From Nocardia colli (lineage in GTDB: Bacteria > Actinomycetota > Actinomycetes > Mycobacteriales > Mycobacteriaceae), in the NCBI RefSeq assembly GCF_008704205.1, contig NZ_VXLC01000026.1, forward strand, positions 26,019 to 90,018: DNA of 64,000 bases. The letters are read 5' to 3'. Position 1 is the stretch's first letter. Each line of letters opens with the position of its first letter. Both the position numbers and the translations under genes were made by a program. Under the pieces are notes generated by a model. The model did no database searches. It was given only the letters and a program-made list of their open reading frames with translations, and was not told where the DNA came from. Below are positions 45,019 to 53,489 of the stretch, piece by piece.

Positions 45019-46636
45019 GCACGACGCGGATCTCCTCACCGAGATCGCGGGCAATACATCGGTATCCCTGTGGGCCGCCGCGGGTCCGGAAGACGACTAC
45101 GTCATCAAACTGTGGACGCGCGGCGCCGAACGGCTGTACGGCTACTCGATGAGCGAGGCCATCGGCGAAAGCTATCTCACCCTGCTGACCAACAAGCTCG
45201 AGCACGACCGCGCAAAGGCGGACCACGACAAGATAATTCGAAACGGCATCGAGATTCGGAACCTGGTAGACGATGTCATCTATTCCGGCTCACAGCGATT
45301 GCTCCTCACGATTCGATTTCCGCTCTACGACAAGGCGATGAAGGCACATCTACTAGCCGAGACCGGCATCGAAATAACCGGCATCACCCTCGAAGAAGCA
45401 ACGCTGATCACCAGTACACGTGAAGAGGCGATTCATATCAGCGAGAGCGCAGCCAGATACGATTTGTCGGAGCAACTGCGCCGCCTGGTCGGCGCGCTGA
45501 CGTTGTCCGGAACCGGCGAGGACGAACGTGCCGCCCTGGCCTTGGGCGTGGAACTTCTGCGTCAGGCGTTGAACGTGCAGGCCGAATCGAGTGTCTGGCT
45601 GGCAGGCGCCGGTGGGCAGTTCAGCGAAGTGTTTCGAAGCAGTGCCTGGAAGAATCCGCCCGGCTTCGACATAGACCGCACGCTCGACTGGTTCAGGTCG
45701 AGCACCAAGCCGATACTCCATGATTCCAATTCCCGGCCGCACCGGCTGCTCAAACAGCTCTTCGACACCCACCAGGGGCCGATGGACACGGTGGGCCTGA
45801 TTCCGCTGCACGCCGAAGGCGAACTCCTCGGACTCCATGTGATCCGGGTGGCGGCGCCGCATTCGTTCTCACAGCTCGAGCGGGACGCGCTGCCGGTGTT
45901 GTCGTCGGCCGTGCTGGCCAGCGCCCGACTGGCCGCCGAAGTTCGCCGGCGGCGGGAGGAGGCCGCGGAGTCCAGGGCCGAGGCGACCAGATTGCGACTC
46001 AACGGCGACTTCGCTCATCGAATTCGCAAAGCGGTGGATCCGATTCTGCGCGACGTTCATTCGATCCGCGAGGAGTTGCATCTGCGCGGGGTGAAACTGG
46101 ACGGCGAACTCGCCCAGTGGATCGACGACATCACCTTGGGTTGCACCGAGCTGGCCCGTGCGCCGGAAGAGCTGCATCGCGCCCAGAAGGTTGCCCGGAT
46201 CAGCATCCGCGGCGTGCTGACCGCGCTGCGGAATCGGCTCGGTCTCGAGTTTCCGGACAGTGTCATCGAACTCGATATCGATGGCATCGCCGGGGTTCTC
46301 GTGCGTGGCGTCAAAGGCGATATCACGGCACTGTTCGAGAACCTGCTCTACAACGCCATCGAGGCGGTGGACGGCGACGGTCGGGTGCGGGTGATCGCCT
46401 CGGTCTCCGGCCGGTCCGTGTCGATCATCGTGTCGGACGAAGGCCCCGGAATCCCGCCCGAGTCGGTCGAAGGCATTTTCCAGCTCGGGGTCTCCAGCAA
46501 GGGCGAAGGTCATGGACTCGGCCTGGCCCGGGCCCGCGAAATCGTCACCGACCTCGGCGGCCAGATCACGGTGGACGTGCACTACTCGACCGGCGCCACT
46601 TTTCTCATAGTTCTGCCCATTTCCAGGAGAGCGTAG
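45011..46636 (+). CDS. Cytosolic PAS-GAF sensor histidine kinase
   Basis: A 541-aa kinase with no membrane helix. An N-terminal PAS-like domain (TRGAERLYGYSMSEAIGESYL) is followed by a GAF domain (about 165-330), a helical dimerisation region with a candidate phospho-His in GDFAHRIRKAV, and a HATPase domain: N-box NLLYNAIEAV from 444, DEGPGIPPESVEGIF, and GEGHGLGLARAREIV. The GTG start has GGGGAGGG upstream and lies eight bases inside the previous gene. Senses a cytosolic signal and probably phosphorylates the receiver encoded next. Confidence 0.88.
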   Translation: MDEHDADLLTEIAGNTSVSLWAAAGPEDDYVIKLWTRGAERLYGYSMSEAIGESYLTLLTNKLEHDRAKADHDKIIRNGIEIRNLVDDVIYSGSQRLLLTIRFPLYDKAMKAHLLAETGIEITGITLEEATLITSTREEAIHISESAARYDLSEQLRRLVGALTLSGTGEDERAALALGVELLRQALNVQAESSVWLAGAGGQFSEVFRSSAWKNPPGFDIDRTLDWFRSSTKPILHDSNSRPHRLLKQLFDTHQGPMDTVGLIPLHAEGELLGLHVIRVAAPHSFSQLERDALPVLSSAVLASARLAAEVRRRREEAAESRAEATRLRLNGDFAHRIRKAVDPILRDVHSIREELHLRGVKLDGELAQWIDDITLGCTELARAPEELHRAQKVARISIRGVLTALRNRLGLEFPDSVIELDIDGIAGVLVRGVKGDITALFENLLYNAIEAVDGDGRVRVIASVSGRSVSIIVSDEGPGIPPESVEGIFQLGVSSKGEGHGLGLARAREIVTDLGGQITVDVHYSTGATFLIVLPISRRA

Positions 46637-47320
46637 ATGGCGATTATATTGTTGCTCGAGGACAATATTCAATTTGCCCGGGCGGTGCAGCGCGTACTCC
46701 GTGGGCACGAAGTACGACACGTGACCAGGGTCGACGCCGCGATAGATGAACTCCAACGTCCCGATGTGGACTGCGCACTGATCGATCTCAACCTCACCGA
46801 CGAGGACGACTACTCCGGTTACGAGGTCTTGTCCTACATTCTGCACAACCGGCCCGATCTGCCGCGTGCCGTGGTGACCGGCTCTCGCCTGAAAGGCGCG
46901 ATCAGCAAGAATATCCTGCTCCGCTACGGCGTCGGCGACATCGTGATCAAAGGCGATGTCGACCGGGCCGGCTACGGCACCACCGATCTGATCGATACGG
47001 TGAGCGATCTGCTCGTCGGCTCGGACCGCCGGCGCCGGGAAAAGGCACGCGACGAGGTCGCGTCGATTTCGCTGGCCGCGCAGACCGAATTGCGCCGGCG
47101 CATCAATGGGCTACAGCAGCTTTCGGAACAGCTACGCAGCGGCGCCAAGCGCCGCGACCCGACCGCGAACAGCCGAACCGTATTGACCCGGCGCGCGGAC
47201 AAATTGATCGAACTGGAGGCGGCAGCGAAGGCCAGGTGCGACGTGGTGGCGTTGGACGAGCTGGCCCGCGAGGTGGAATTGTTCGAGGCGGAATCGGCGC
47301 GGGTGCTCGGTGATTCGTAG
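46637..47320 (+). CDS. Response regulator receiver protein without DNA-binding domain
   Basis: A 227-aa protein. The receiver domain (1-120) has the acidic pair Glu8/Asp9 in LLEDN, phospho-acceptor Asp50 in ALIDLNL, Thr in VVTGSR and Lys in VIKGD. The rest is charged helical sequence (coiled-coil-like, RRRINGLQQLSEQLRSGAK) with no helix-turn-helix. Starts right after the kinase stop, with AGGAGA upstream. Output is probably protein-protein interaction or RNA/anti-terminator binding rather than promoter binding. Confidence 0.87.
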   Translation: MAIILLLEDNIQFARAVQRVLRGHEVRHVTRVDAAIDELQRPDVDCALIDLNLTDEDDYSGYEVLSYILHNRPDLPRAVVTGSRLKGAISKNILLRYGVGDIVIKGDVDRAGYGTTDLIDTVSDLLVGSDRRRREKARDEVASISLAAQTELRRRINGLQQLSEQLRSGAKRRDPTANSRTVLTRRADKLIELEAAAKARCDVVALDELAREVELFEAESARVLGDS

Positions 47321-47684
47321 GATCAGCGCCAGTCTCGGCCAGGTCCATCCGGGCGCCTACTACCTGGCCAGCGCGGTCGTACTATCGCTGTCGACGAATA
47401 CGTTCACCCAGGCCTACGGCACGGTGCCGGCTCCGGATAATCAGGCATCGCTGCTGCTGTGCACGCTCACCGCGTTCGTGTCCGCGGTGGCGTTGTCGAC
47501 GTTGGGCTGGCGAATCGAAACGATCCGATCATTGGCCATGGAGCGGGCCGCGGACGTAGGCCTGCCCTCTCGGCATCTTATCGGCGAAGCGGCGGCGGCA
47601 TTCGCCGTCGAGGTATTCGTGAAAATGGCGGTCGGGGTTGCCACCGCGATAATGTCTGTCTTTTTCATGCTCGGTCGATGGTAA
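47310..47684 (+). CDS. Small membrane protein of the kinase operon
   Basis: A 124-aa protein with about three hydrophobic segments (GAYYLASAVVLSLS, SLLLCTLTAFVSAVALSTLGW, VEVFVKMAVGVATAIMSVFFML). The GTG start overlaps the receiver gene by 11 bp. It may be a membrane partner of the receiver or kinase. No family recognised. Confidence 0.65.
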   Translation: MIRRISASLGQVHPGAYYLASAVVLSLSTNTFTQAYGTVPAPDNQASLLLCTLTAFVSAVALSTLGWRIETIRSLAMERAADVGLPSRHLIGEAAAAFAVEVFVKMAVGVATAIMSVFFMLGRW

Positions 47685-48030
47685 GCAAGCGCTCGCAAAC
47701 ACCCAGCGCAATTACACCTGTCACGACAACGACCGATCTCGTGTCCCTGCACTGACTCGGACAGCAAGTCCCCTATTACCGGGCACGGCCGCGCCTTGCC
47801 GCCGGCCGGACGCGTACACCGCGCCTCGATACCGCCGCGCACGCCGCTGACCACCGCCGACGACCGCGATCACTTCTCGCGGCACTCAGACATGCCCCTG
47901 CTTCACTTCGGCGCCGAACCAAGTAACTTCACTAAGATATAATTACCTCTTGAAGACCCGCCTCCCCAGCAGTAAAGTAGGGATAGTAGAGGTCCGCATA
48001 GTGAATGACCGGTTGAGATAGGGAGTCCCC
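47685..48030. other. Intergenic region before EF-hand gene 1 (346 bp)
   Basis: No gene seen in the GC-rich first 240 bp. The last 110 bp turn AT-rich and hold the EF-hand promoter. Confidence 0.4.
47950..47978 (+). promoter_or_regulatory. Sigma-70-type promoter for EF-hand gene 1
   Basis: TTGAAG, a 17-bp spacer and TAAAGT, about 50 bp before the ATG, in an AT-rich island. A ribosome site GGGAG follows at about 48021. Confidence 0.5.
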
Positions 48031-48564
48031 ATGGTCACGCAAGCCCGGCAGCAGAAATTCGCGAAGCACTTCGAGCGGTACGATGCCGACAACGATGGCA
48101 AGATCGACCAGTCGGACATCGACGCGTTGATCAACAAATGGTGCAATGCATTCAACATTCCCCCTGGTTCCGATAAATGGCGGATCACCATCAAGCGGGC
48201 CAACCGGCTTTGGCAGGACCTGCAGGGGCATGCCGACGCCAATGGCGACAAGATAATCAGCAGGGAGGAATGGATCGCGGCGCACGAAGATCCCCGGTTC
48301 GTCGACGAGGTCGCTATTCCGTTGGCGCAGCTCACCTTTGAACTCGGCGATGTCGACGGCGACGGCTCACTGTCGTTGAGCGAGTGGATGATCCTGCAGT
48401 CGATTTCGGGCGTCGGTCAGGTCGAGGCGTTGAAGATGTTTCAAGCGCTCGACCATAACGGCGACGGATACATCAGCACCGACGAGCACGACGCGGCGCT
48501 TCGTGAATTCTTCGGCAGTGACGACCTCGAGGCCGCGGGTAATCACCTCGCCGGTCGCGTGTAA
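48031..48564 (+). CDS. Four-EF-hand calcium-binding protein (calerythrin-like), copy 1
   Basis: A 177-aa cytosolic protein with four EF-hand loops: 18-29 (DADNDGKIDQSD), 69-80 (DANGDKIISREE, Lys in place of the usual Gly), 107-118 (DVDGDGSLSLSE) and 141-152 (DHNGDGYISTDE). The layout is that of calerythrin/sarcoplasmic calcium-binding proteins known from actinomycetes. It ends GNHLAGRV; the paralog at 52944 ends GNHIAGEL. Probably a calcium buffer or sensor; its target here is unknown. Confidence 0.93.
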   Translation: MVTQARQQKFAKHFERYDADNDGKIDQSDIDALINKWCNAFNIPPGSDKWRITIKRANRLWQDLQGHADANGDKIISREEWIAAHEDPRFVDEVAIPLAQLTFELGDVDGDGSLSLSEWMILQSISGVGQVEALKMFQALDHNGDGYISTDEHDAALREFFGSDDLEAAGNHLAGRV

Positions 48565-48773
48565 CCGGTCGCACCGACCAGAAGATCTGGAACTGCGCGG
48601 GGGTTGTCGTCCCATTCTGACGCCGGCCCCCCATGCAGTCCAACGCCTCCGCCGACCCCGCAATTCTCTCCCGGCAGGGCATGCTGACGCGCTACCCTAG
48701 GGTTGCACTTCGCCGCCACAGCGAGCATCCTGTCCCGAAACAGTAGTAATGCCGTCCGGAGAGGAGATTCCCG

Positions 48774-49211
48774 ATGACCGCGCCCGACAAGATCGAGCAT
48801 GAGGTGGACATCAACGCATCCGTCGCACGGGTCTGGGAGCTGGTGACCGACCCCGGCTGGTGGGTCGGCGACGGCGACCGGTCCGGTCAGAGTCGTTCGC
48901 GGGACGGCGATTTCGAGGTGATCGAAGACCCGAAATACGGCCGGTTCCCGGTCCGGGTCGAGACGATGGAACCCCCGAACTACATCTCCTACCGGTGGGC
49001 ATCCGCCTTCCCCGGCGCGACCCCCGGCGACGGCAATTCCACGCTGGTCGAGTTCCGGCTCACCGAACGCGACGGCGGAACCCGCCTGCGGGTGACCGAG
49101 AGCGGCTTCGCCACCCTGAACCTGTCCGACGACGACCGCGCGAAGCGGTTCGAGGACAACGTCGGTGGCTGGAAAATGCAGCTGGACGTCCTGAAAGCCA
49201 GCGCGGAGTAA
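48774..49211 (+). CDS. SRPBCC/START-fold protein, copy 1
   Basis: A 145-aa AHSA1-type SRPBCC protein: IEHEVDINASVARVWELVTDPGWWVGDG opening, then strands DFEVIEDPKYGRFPVRVETMEP and LVEFRLTERDGGTRLRVTESGF, and the long C-terminal helix. GGAGAGGAG lies upstream of the ATG. It is followed directly by an ArsR-type regulator, a frequent pairing. The same fold forms CalC, CalU16 and CalU19, the self-sacrifice proteins for calicheamicin, so a resistance role is possible. Confidence 0.85.
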   Translation: MTAPDKIEHEVDINASVARVWELVTDPGWWVGDGDRSGQSRSRDGDFEVIEDPKYGRFPVRVETMEPPNYISYRWASAFPGATPGDGNSTLVEFRLTERDGGTRLRVTESGFATLNLSDDDRAKRFEDNVGGWKMQLDVLKASAE

Positions 49212-49549
49212 CTGCGATCAAGGCCGACCAGCCCCCGATCGGCACGATTCTGCTCGCGCTCGCCGATCCGACCCGTCGCCTGCTGCTCGACACCCTGGTC
49301 GAGGAGGGGCTGGCCAGCGCCACCACACTCGCGGCCCACCTGCCCGTTTCCCGGCAGGCCGTGGCCAAACACCTGATCGTCCTCGAGGACGCGGGGCTCG
49401 TCACGGGTCGCCGTGCGGGACGTGAAGTGCTCTACCGGATCAGTCCGGAACCCCTCAATGAATCCGCCGATTGGCTTGCCGAACTCGCCGGCCGCTGGGA
49501 ACGCCGGCTGTCGGCGATCAAACGCGCGGCCGAGGAGGGAGATCGCTGA
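49208..49549 (+). CDS. ArsR-type winged-helix regulator (start codon unclear)
   Basis: About 113 residues: ILLALADPTRRLLLDTLVEEGLASATTLAAHLPVSRQAVAKHLIVLEDAGLV and wing GRREVLYRISPEPL are classic for ArsR/HTH_5 regulators encoded next to SRPBCC genes. There is no ATG, GTG or TTG in frame between the overlapped SRPBCC gene and the HTH, so translation may begin at a rare codon (ATC at 49217, ATT at 49247 or CTG at 49250) after coupling at the SRPBCC stop. Coordinates begin where coding similarity starts. Confidence 0.75.
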   Translation, partial: VTAIKADQPPIGTILLALADPTRRLLLDTLVEEGLASATTLAAHLPVSRQAVAKHLIVLEDAGLVTGRRAGREVLYRISPEPLNESADWLAELAGRWERRLSAIKRAAEEGDR

Positions 49550-49596
49550 GATGCACGCGCCGATTCCACTGCCGGGCAGCCGAAGTCACCAACTAG

Positions 49597-49612
49597 CTAT
49601 AAATTATTATAG
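49597..49612. promoter_or_regulatory. AT-rich inverted repeat before the methyltransferase gene
   Basis: CTATAA-ATTA-TTATAG, a perfect 6-bp dyad in a strongly AT-rich tract (about 49590-49625) 86 bp before the ATG. Probably the promoter/operator of the 49698 gene. Confidence 0.5.
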
Positions 49613-49697
49613 TAGAATTTTTATCCGTAGGCAGTGTCGGCAACCCCCTGGAACGCGCTGACCAACGGCGGACCGGCACGAGAGCGCGGAGGTCATC

Positions 49698-50522
49698 ATG
49701 GCCGAGAAATCAATCGAGCTGACCGACGAGGTCGCCGAGTACTACGACGGTGTCGGCGAGCTGGTCGAGCTCGTCGGGGGAAACCTGCACCTCGGGTACT
49801 GGGACGACGACCAAGACGACACGCCGTTCCTCGAGGCCATGACCAGGCTCACCCGGATGATCGCCGAACGACTACCCCTGCATCCGGGCCAGCATCTCCT
49901 CGATGTGGGGTGCGGCGTGGCCGAACCGGCGATCTACCTGGCCGATCGCCTCGGCGTATCGGTCAGCGGAATCACGGTGAGCGGCTGGGAAGTTCAGGAG
50001 GCCACCAAGAACATCGCGTTCGCCGGCCTGTCCGAGCGGATGTCGATCACCCGGGCCGACGCCGCCGCACTCCCCTTCCCGGACAACGAGTTCGATGCCG
50101 CCATCGCCTTCGATTCGGTGCCCAACGCCCTGGACAAGCGTCAATGGTTCGACGAGATGTTCCGGGTGCTGCGCCCGGGCAGCCGGGTCGTGTACTCGGA
50201 ATACCCGGCGATCGCGGACATGACGGCGGCTCAGCGGGAGGTGTTGCGCGCGAATACCGTTCCGGATCCGCCGACCAGCATGGCCGCGGCGGTGGCACCC
50301 GCGGTCACGGCCGGATTCGAGGTGCTGGAGGAACTCGATTGCAGCGATCAGGTGCGCCGGTTCTACGGCGATTTCCTGCAACGACTCGGGGACCAGCGGG
50401 AGGAATTGGCCGCAGCGTACGGAAAAGATCGGATCGACGCCTTCCAGTCCGGCATGACGACCATGTTCGAACTCTGCCGGGAAAAGATCGGTTACTACCT
50501 GATTGTGTGCCAGAAGCCATGA
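49698..50522 (+). CDS. Class I SAM methyltransferase, small-molecule O-methyltransferase-like
   Basis: A 274-aa protein of the UbiE/RebM/MitM-like type. The N-terminal helix VAEYYDGVGELVELVGGNLHLGYWDDD is typical of natural-product methyltransferases; SAM motif I is LLDVGCGVAEPAIYLA, with PFPDNEFDAAIAFDSVPN and MFRVLRPGSRVVYSEY. GGAGG lies five bases before the ATG. A likely tailoring enzyme of the cluster, methylating the aglycone or a sugar. Confidence 0.9.
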   Translation: MAEKSIELTDEVAEYYDGVGELVELVGGNLHLGYWDDDQDDTPFLEAMTRLTRMIAERLPLHPGQHLLDVGCGVAEPAIYLADRLGVSVSGITVSGWEVQEATKNIAFAGLSERMSITRADAAALPFPDNEFDAAIAFDSVPNALDKRQWFDEMFRVLRPGSRVVYSEYPAIADMTAAQREVLRANTVPDPPTSMAAAVAPAVTAGFEVLEELDCSDQVRRFYGDFLQRLGDQREELAAAYGKDRIDAFQSGMTTMFELCREKIGYYLIVCQKP

Positions 50523-50564
50523 GGTCAGCGGCTCCCACCAGATGAACAAGGAGTGTGATCGAGC

Positions 50565-51821
50565 GTGTCCGAGATCCGACGACGGCTGCTCAAATCGACT
50601 ACGCAAGAAGATCACACCGCCGCGGAGCCCCACACGAACAAACGCCTACCGATCGGGGTGTATGTCCTGGGGATCAGCGTATTCGCCCTGGGCACTTCGG
50701 AATTCATCGTGTCCGGGCTGGTCGATCAGATCGCCGGCTCGCTCGGGGTCTCGGTGCCCCAGGTCGGGCAACTGATCACCGCGTTCGCGATCGGCATGCT
50801 GGTCGGCGCGCCGACGATGGCCGTGCTGACCCTCGGACGCGACCGCAAGACCGTGCTGCTGGGCGCGATGGTCGTCTTCTGCGTCTCCGACCTGCTGACG
50901 GTGATCCCGGTCTTCGGTCTCATGTTCACCATGCGGGTGATCGCGGCCATGGCCTGCGCGACCGCGCTGACCGTCGCGCAGGTGATGGCCGTCGCGCTCG
51001 CCGGTCCCGGCCGGATGCCGCAGGCGATCGCGGTGATCCTCGGCGGCATGACGCTGGCGAATGTGGCGGGCGTGCCGCTCGGCAGTCTGGTCGGCGCGCT
51101 GTTCAGCTGGCAGGTCATCTTCGTGATGATCGGCGTGATGAGCGCGATCGGCGCCACGCTCGTCCTGTTCTTCGTGCCCAGGCTGCCGCGCGACCGCGGG
51201 CCCGAGGTCCCGCTGCGCACGCTGGTCGCCCGCGAACTGCGGTCGCTGGTCCAGGTTCGGGTGTTCGTCGCCCTCGCCACCACGGTGCTGTTCGAGACGG
51301 CGCTGTTCAGCGTGTACGCCTACGTCCAGCCGCTGCTCACCGAGGCCAGCGGCTTCAGCGTGCATCAGGTCCCGATCGTGCTGTTCCTGTTCGGTGTCGG
51401 GTTGTTCGCCGGCAACACCCTCGGTGGCCGGCTGGCCCAGTGGAACGCGATGAAGAACGTCATCGGCAGCCTGATCGCCATGATCGTCATGATGCTGGTG
51501 CTGCGGGCCGTCGTGCACCACGGGATCGCGGCGGCCGCCGCGGTCACCATCCTCGGCGTGTGCGCGTTCTCGATGACCGCCGCGCTCAGCTCGCGGGTGA
51601 TCGGTTTCGCGGTGGGCGCGCCGACGCTTGCCGTGGCAATTGTCATGTCCGCCTTCAACATCGGCAACGCGATCGGTCCGTTGATCGGCGGCGTCGTGAT
51701 CGCGCACGCGGCGATCACCGATGTGATCTGGGTCGGCGTGGTCGTCGCGTCGCTCGCGCTGGCCACCGCGTTCGTCTCGGTCGCCATCGAGCGGCCGCGG
51801 GCCTACGCGCCGGCTCCGTGA
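50565..51821 (+). CDS. MFS drug-efflux transporter (AraJ/Cmx-like)
   Basis: A 418-aa protein with a charged N-terminus and twelve predicted helices. The DHA1 features are LGTSEFIVSGLVDQIAGSLGVSVPQVGQL, motif A variant TLGRDRKTVLLG and the motif C-like ILGGMTLANVAGVPLGSLVG. Its closest relatives by these motifs are chloramphenicol and sugar efflux proteins. It follows the methyltransferase gene on the same strand by 42 bp and is a strong candidate for enediyne export. Confidence 0.9.
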   Translation: MSEIRRRLLKSTTQEDHTAAEPHTNKRLPIGVYVLGISVFALGTSEFIVSGLVDQIAGSLGVSVPQVGQLITAFAIGMLVGAPTMAVLTLGRDRKTVLLGAMVVFCVSDLLTVIPVFGLMFTMRVIAAMACATALTVAQVMAVALAGPGRMPQAIAVILGGMTLANVAGVPLGSLVGALFSWQVIFVMIGVMSAIGATLVLFFVPRLPRDRGPEVPLRTLVARELRSLVQVRVFVALATTVLFETALFSVYAYVQPLLTEASGFSVHQVPIVLFLFGVGLFAGNTLGGRLAQWNAMKNVIGSLIAMIVMMLVLRAVVHHGIAAAAAVTILGVCAFSMTAALSSRVIGFAVGAPTLAVAIVMSAFNIGNAIGPLIGGVVIAHAAITDVIWVGVVVASLALATAFVSVAIERPRAYAPAP

Positions 51822-51827
51822 CGACCG

Positions 51828-51860
51828 CCGGCGCCGGTGGCCGACCGCCCCCGGCGCCGG
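51828..51860. terminator. Bidirectional hairpin between convergent genes
   Basis: Two copies of CCGGCGCCGG (each self-complementary) 13 bp apart, in the 44-bp gap between the convergent MFS and flavoprotein genes. Confidence 0.6.
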
Positions 51861-51865
51861 GTCGG

Positions 51866-52837
51866 CTACTTCGAGCCGACGGCTGCTCGCCGGGCGGCGA
51901 CGGCGCCGCGCACGTCGTCCGAGATCAGATCGTCGATCATCGCGACCGCGACCTCGGCGCCCTGCGCCGCGGCGCCGATCAGCTGTTTGGCCGGATCGGC
52001 CACGTTGCCTGCCGCCCAGATCCCCGGCACGGCGGTGCGGCCGGTGGCGTCGGTGGCGATGTAGTCGCCGATCCCGCTCATGTGCGCGGTCGGGGTCAAG
52101 CCGAGCGGGGCGAGCAGGTCACCGCGCGCGGAGAACCGCGGACCGCACACCAGCGCCTGCAACTCGACCACCGTACCGGTGGCCAGTTCGACGCCGGTCA
52201 GGCGATCATCGGTGATCTGCAACCCGACCACCTCGCCGGGGATGATCTCGATATCGCGAGCGGTCAGCTCTTCGACCTCGGTGTCGCTCAGCGCCGGGCC
52301 GGTGTGCGACAGGAAACGAAGGTGCGGCGACCACTGCCGGAACAGCGTGGCCTGGTGCATGGACATCGGGGTGGTGGACAGCACGCCGATGACCTGATCG
52401 CGCACCTCCCAGCCGTGACAGAACGGACAGTGCAGCACGTCCCGGCCCCACCGCTCGGCGAGCCCGGGGAGTTCGGGCAGATCATCGGTGAGACCGGTCG
52501 TGACGAGCAGGCGGCGGCCGCGAATGGTGCCGGAATCGGCGACCTCCACGCTGACCCCGTCCTCCGACGCCGTCACCCCCGTCGCCACACCGGTGACGAA
52601 TTCCGCGCCGTACTGCCCTATCTCGGCGCGACCCGCCGCGAGCAAGTCCCCCGGCGGCATGCCGTCGCGGCTCAAGAACCCGTGCATGTGTGCGGCGGTG
52701 GCGTTGCGCGGCCGGCCGCTGTCCACGACAACGACCGAATATCGCGCCCGGGCGAGCATCAAAGCGGCGCTCAAGCCCGCGGCGCCGCCGCCGACGATCA
52801 CTACATCGCAGTGATATCCGGATTCACGGATCGTCAC
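51866..52837 (-). CDS. Thioredoxin-reductase-like FAD/NAD(P)H oxidoreductase with CPFC motif
   Basis: A 323-aa two-dinucleotide-domain flavoprotein: GGGAAGLSAALMLARA (FAD), redox pair in HCPFCHGWEVRD, second nucleotide region IGVLSTTPMSMHQATLF and IWAAGNVADPAKQ. The family includes thioredoxin reductases and the CxxC dithiol oxidases of natural-product clusters (GliT, HlmI, DepH). Here it could form or protect a disulfide/trisulfide. The GTG start has AGGAGG eight bases upstream; the longer frame would run through the divergent promoter. Confidence 0.88.
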   Translation of the reverse strand: MTIRESGYHCDVVIVGGGAAGLSAALMLARARYSVVVVDSGRPRNATAAHMHGFLSRDGMPPGDLLAAGRAEIGQYGAEFVTGVATGVTASEDGVSVEVADSGTIRGRRLLVTTGLTDDLPELPGLAERWGRDVLHCPFCHGWEVRDQVIGVLSTTPMSMHQATLFRQWSPHLRFLSHTGPALSDTEVEELTARDIEIIPGEVVGLQITDDRLTGVELATGTVVELQALVCGPRFSARGDLLAPLGLTPTAHMSGIGDYIATDATGRTAVPGIWAAGNVADPAKQLIGAAAQGAEVAVAMIDDLISDDVRGAVAARRAAVGSK

Positions 52838-52860
52838 TCCAGCCTCCTGTAGTAAGATAG

Positions 52861-52899
52861 GTATACAAGATGATAGCATTCGCCACTGATCGACTATCA
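52861..52899. promoter_or_regulatory. Divergent operator-like region
   Basis: Between the flavoprotein gene and EF-hand gene 2: palindrome GTATAC (52861-52866) and dyad TGATAG / CTATCA with a 17-bp spacer (52871-52899). Confidence 0.4.
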
Positions 52900-52943
52900 G
52901 CAGCACTCCACACCATCCGGTTCGAATATACGGCGGTAACGCG

Positions 52944-53486
52944 ATGCCCAGTGCACTTAGAACAAACAAACTCCGCAGGTTTTTCGGCGCATTAGATGTC
53001 GACCAGGACGGCGTCATGGACGAACTCGACGTCACGGCGCTGGCCCAGATGTGGTGCGACACATACGAACTCCCACCGCTCTCGGCGGAGTGGAGCAGAA
53101 TTCACCGACAGGCCAACCGAATGTTCCGGGATATTCCGGGAACGGTGGACGCCGACGGCGAGAAAAAGGTGAACATCGACGAGTGGGTGGCGTGGGGCGA
53201 TCATCCGGATTTTCCGGAATTCGTCGAAACTGCCGCCATACCGTTCAGCATGGCGGTGTTCGACGCCGCCGACAAAGACCAGGACGGGCGAATTACCGCG
53301 CCCGAAATGATGGCCGCACAGATCAAAGGCGGAATGTCCGAACAGGAGACGAACAAGGCATTCGCCCTCTTGGACGCCGACGGCGATGGATTCGTCACCA
53401 CGGATGAATACGTGCTGGCCTCCAGGGAATTCTGGCTCAGCGACGATCCGGCCGCGCGTGGGAATCACATCGCCGGCGAACTGTAA
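52944..53486 (+). CDS. Four-EF-hand calcium-binding protein, copy 2
   Basis: A 180-aa paralog of the 48031 gene. EF loops at 18-29 (DVDQDGVMDELD), 69-80 (DADGEKKVNIDE, again no Gly at position 6), 110-121 (DKDQDGRITAPE) and 144-155 (DADGDGFVTTDE). All keep the acidic ligands. The ends match (GNHIAGEL). It lies tail to tail with the P450 gene (3 bp between stops). Confidence 0.93.
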   Translation: MPSALRTNKLRRFFGALDVDQDGVMDELDVTALAQMWCDTYELPPLSAEWSRIHRQANRMFRDIPGTVDADGEKKVNIDEWVAWGDHPDFPEFVETAAIPFSMAVFDAADKDQDGRITAPEMMAAQIKGGMSEQETNKAFALLDADGDGFVTTDEYVLASREFWLSDDPAARGNHIAGEL

Positions 53487-53489
53487 CCG

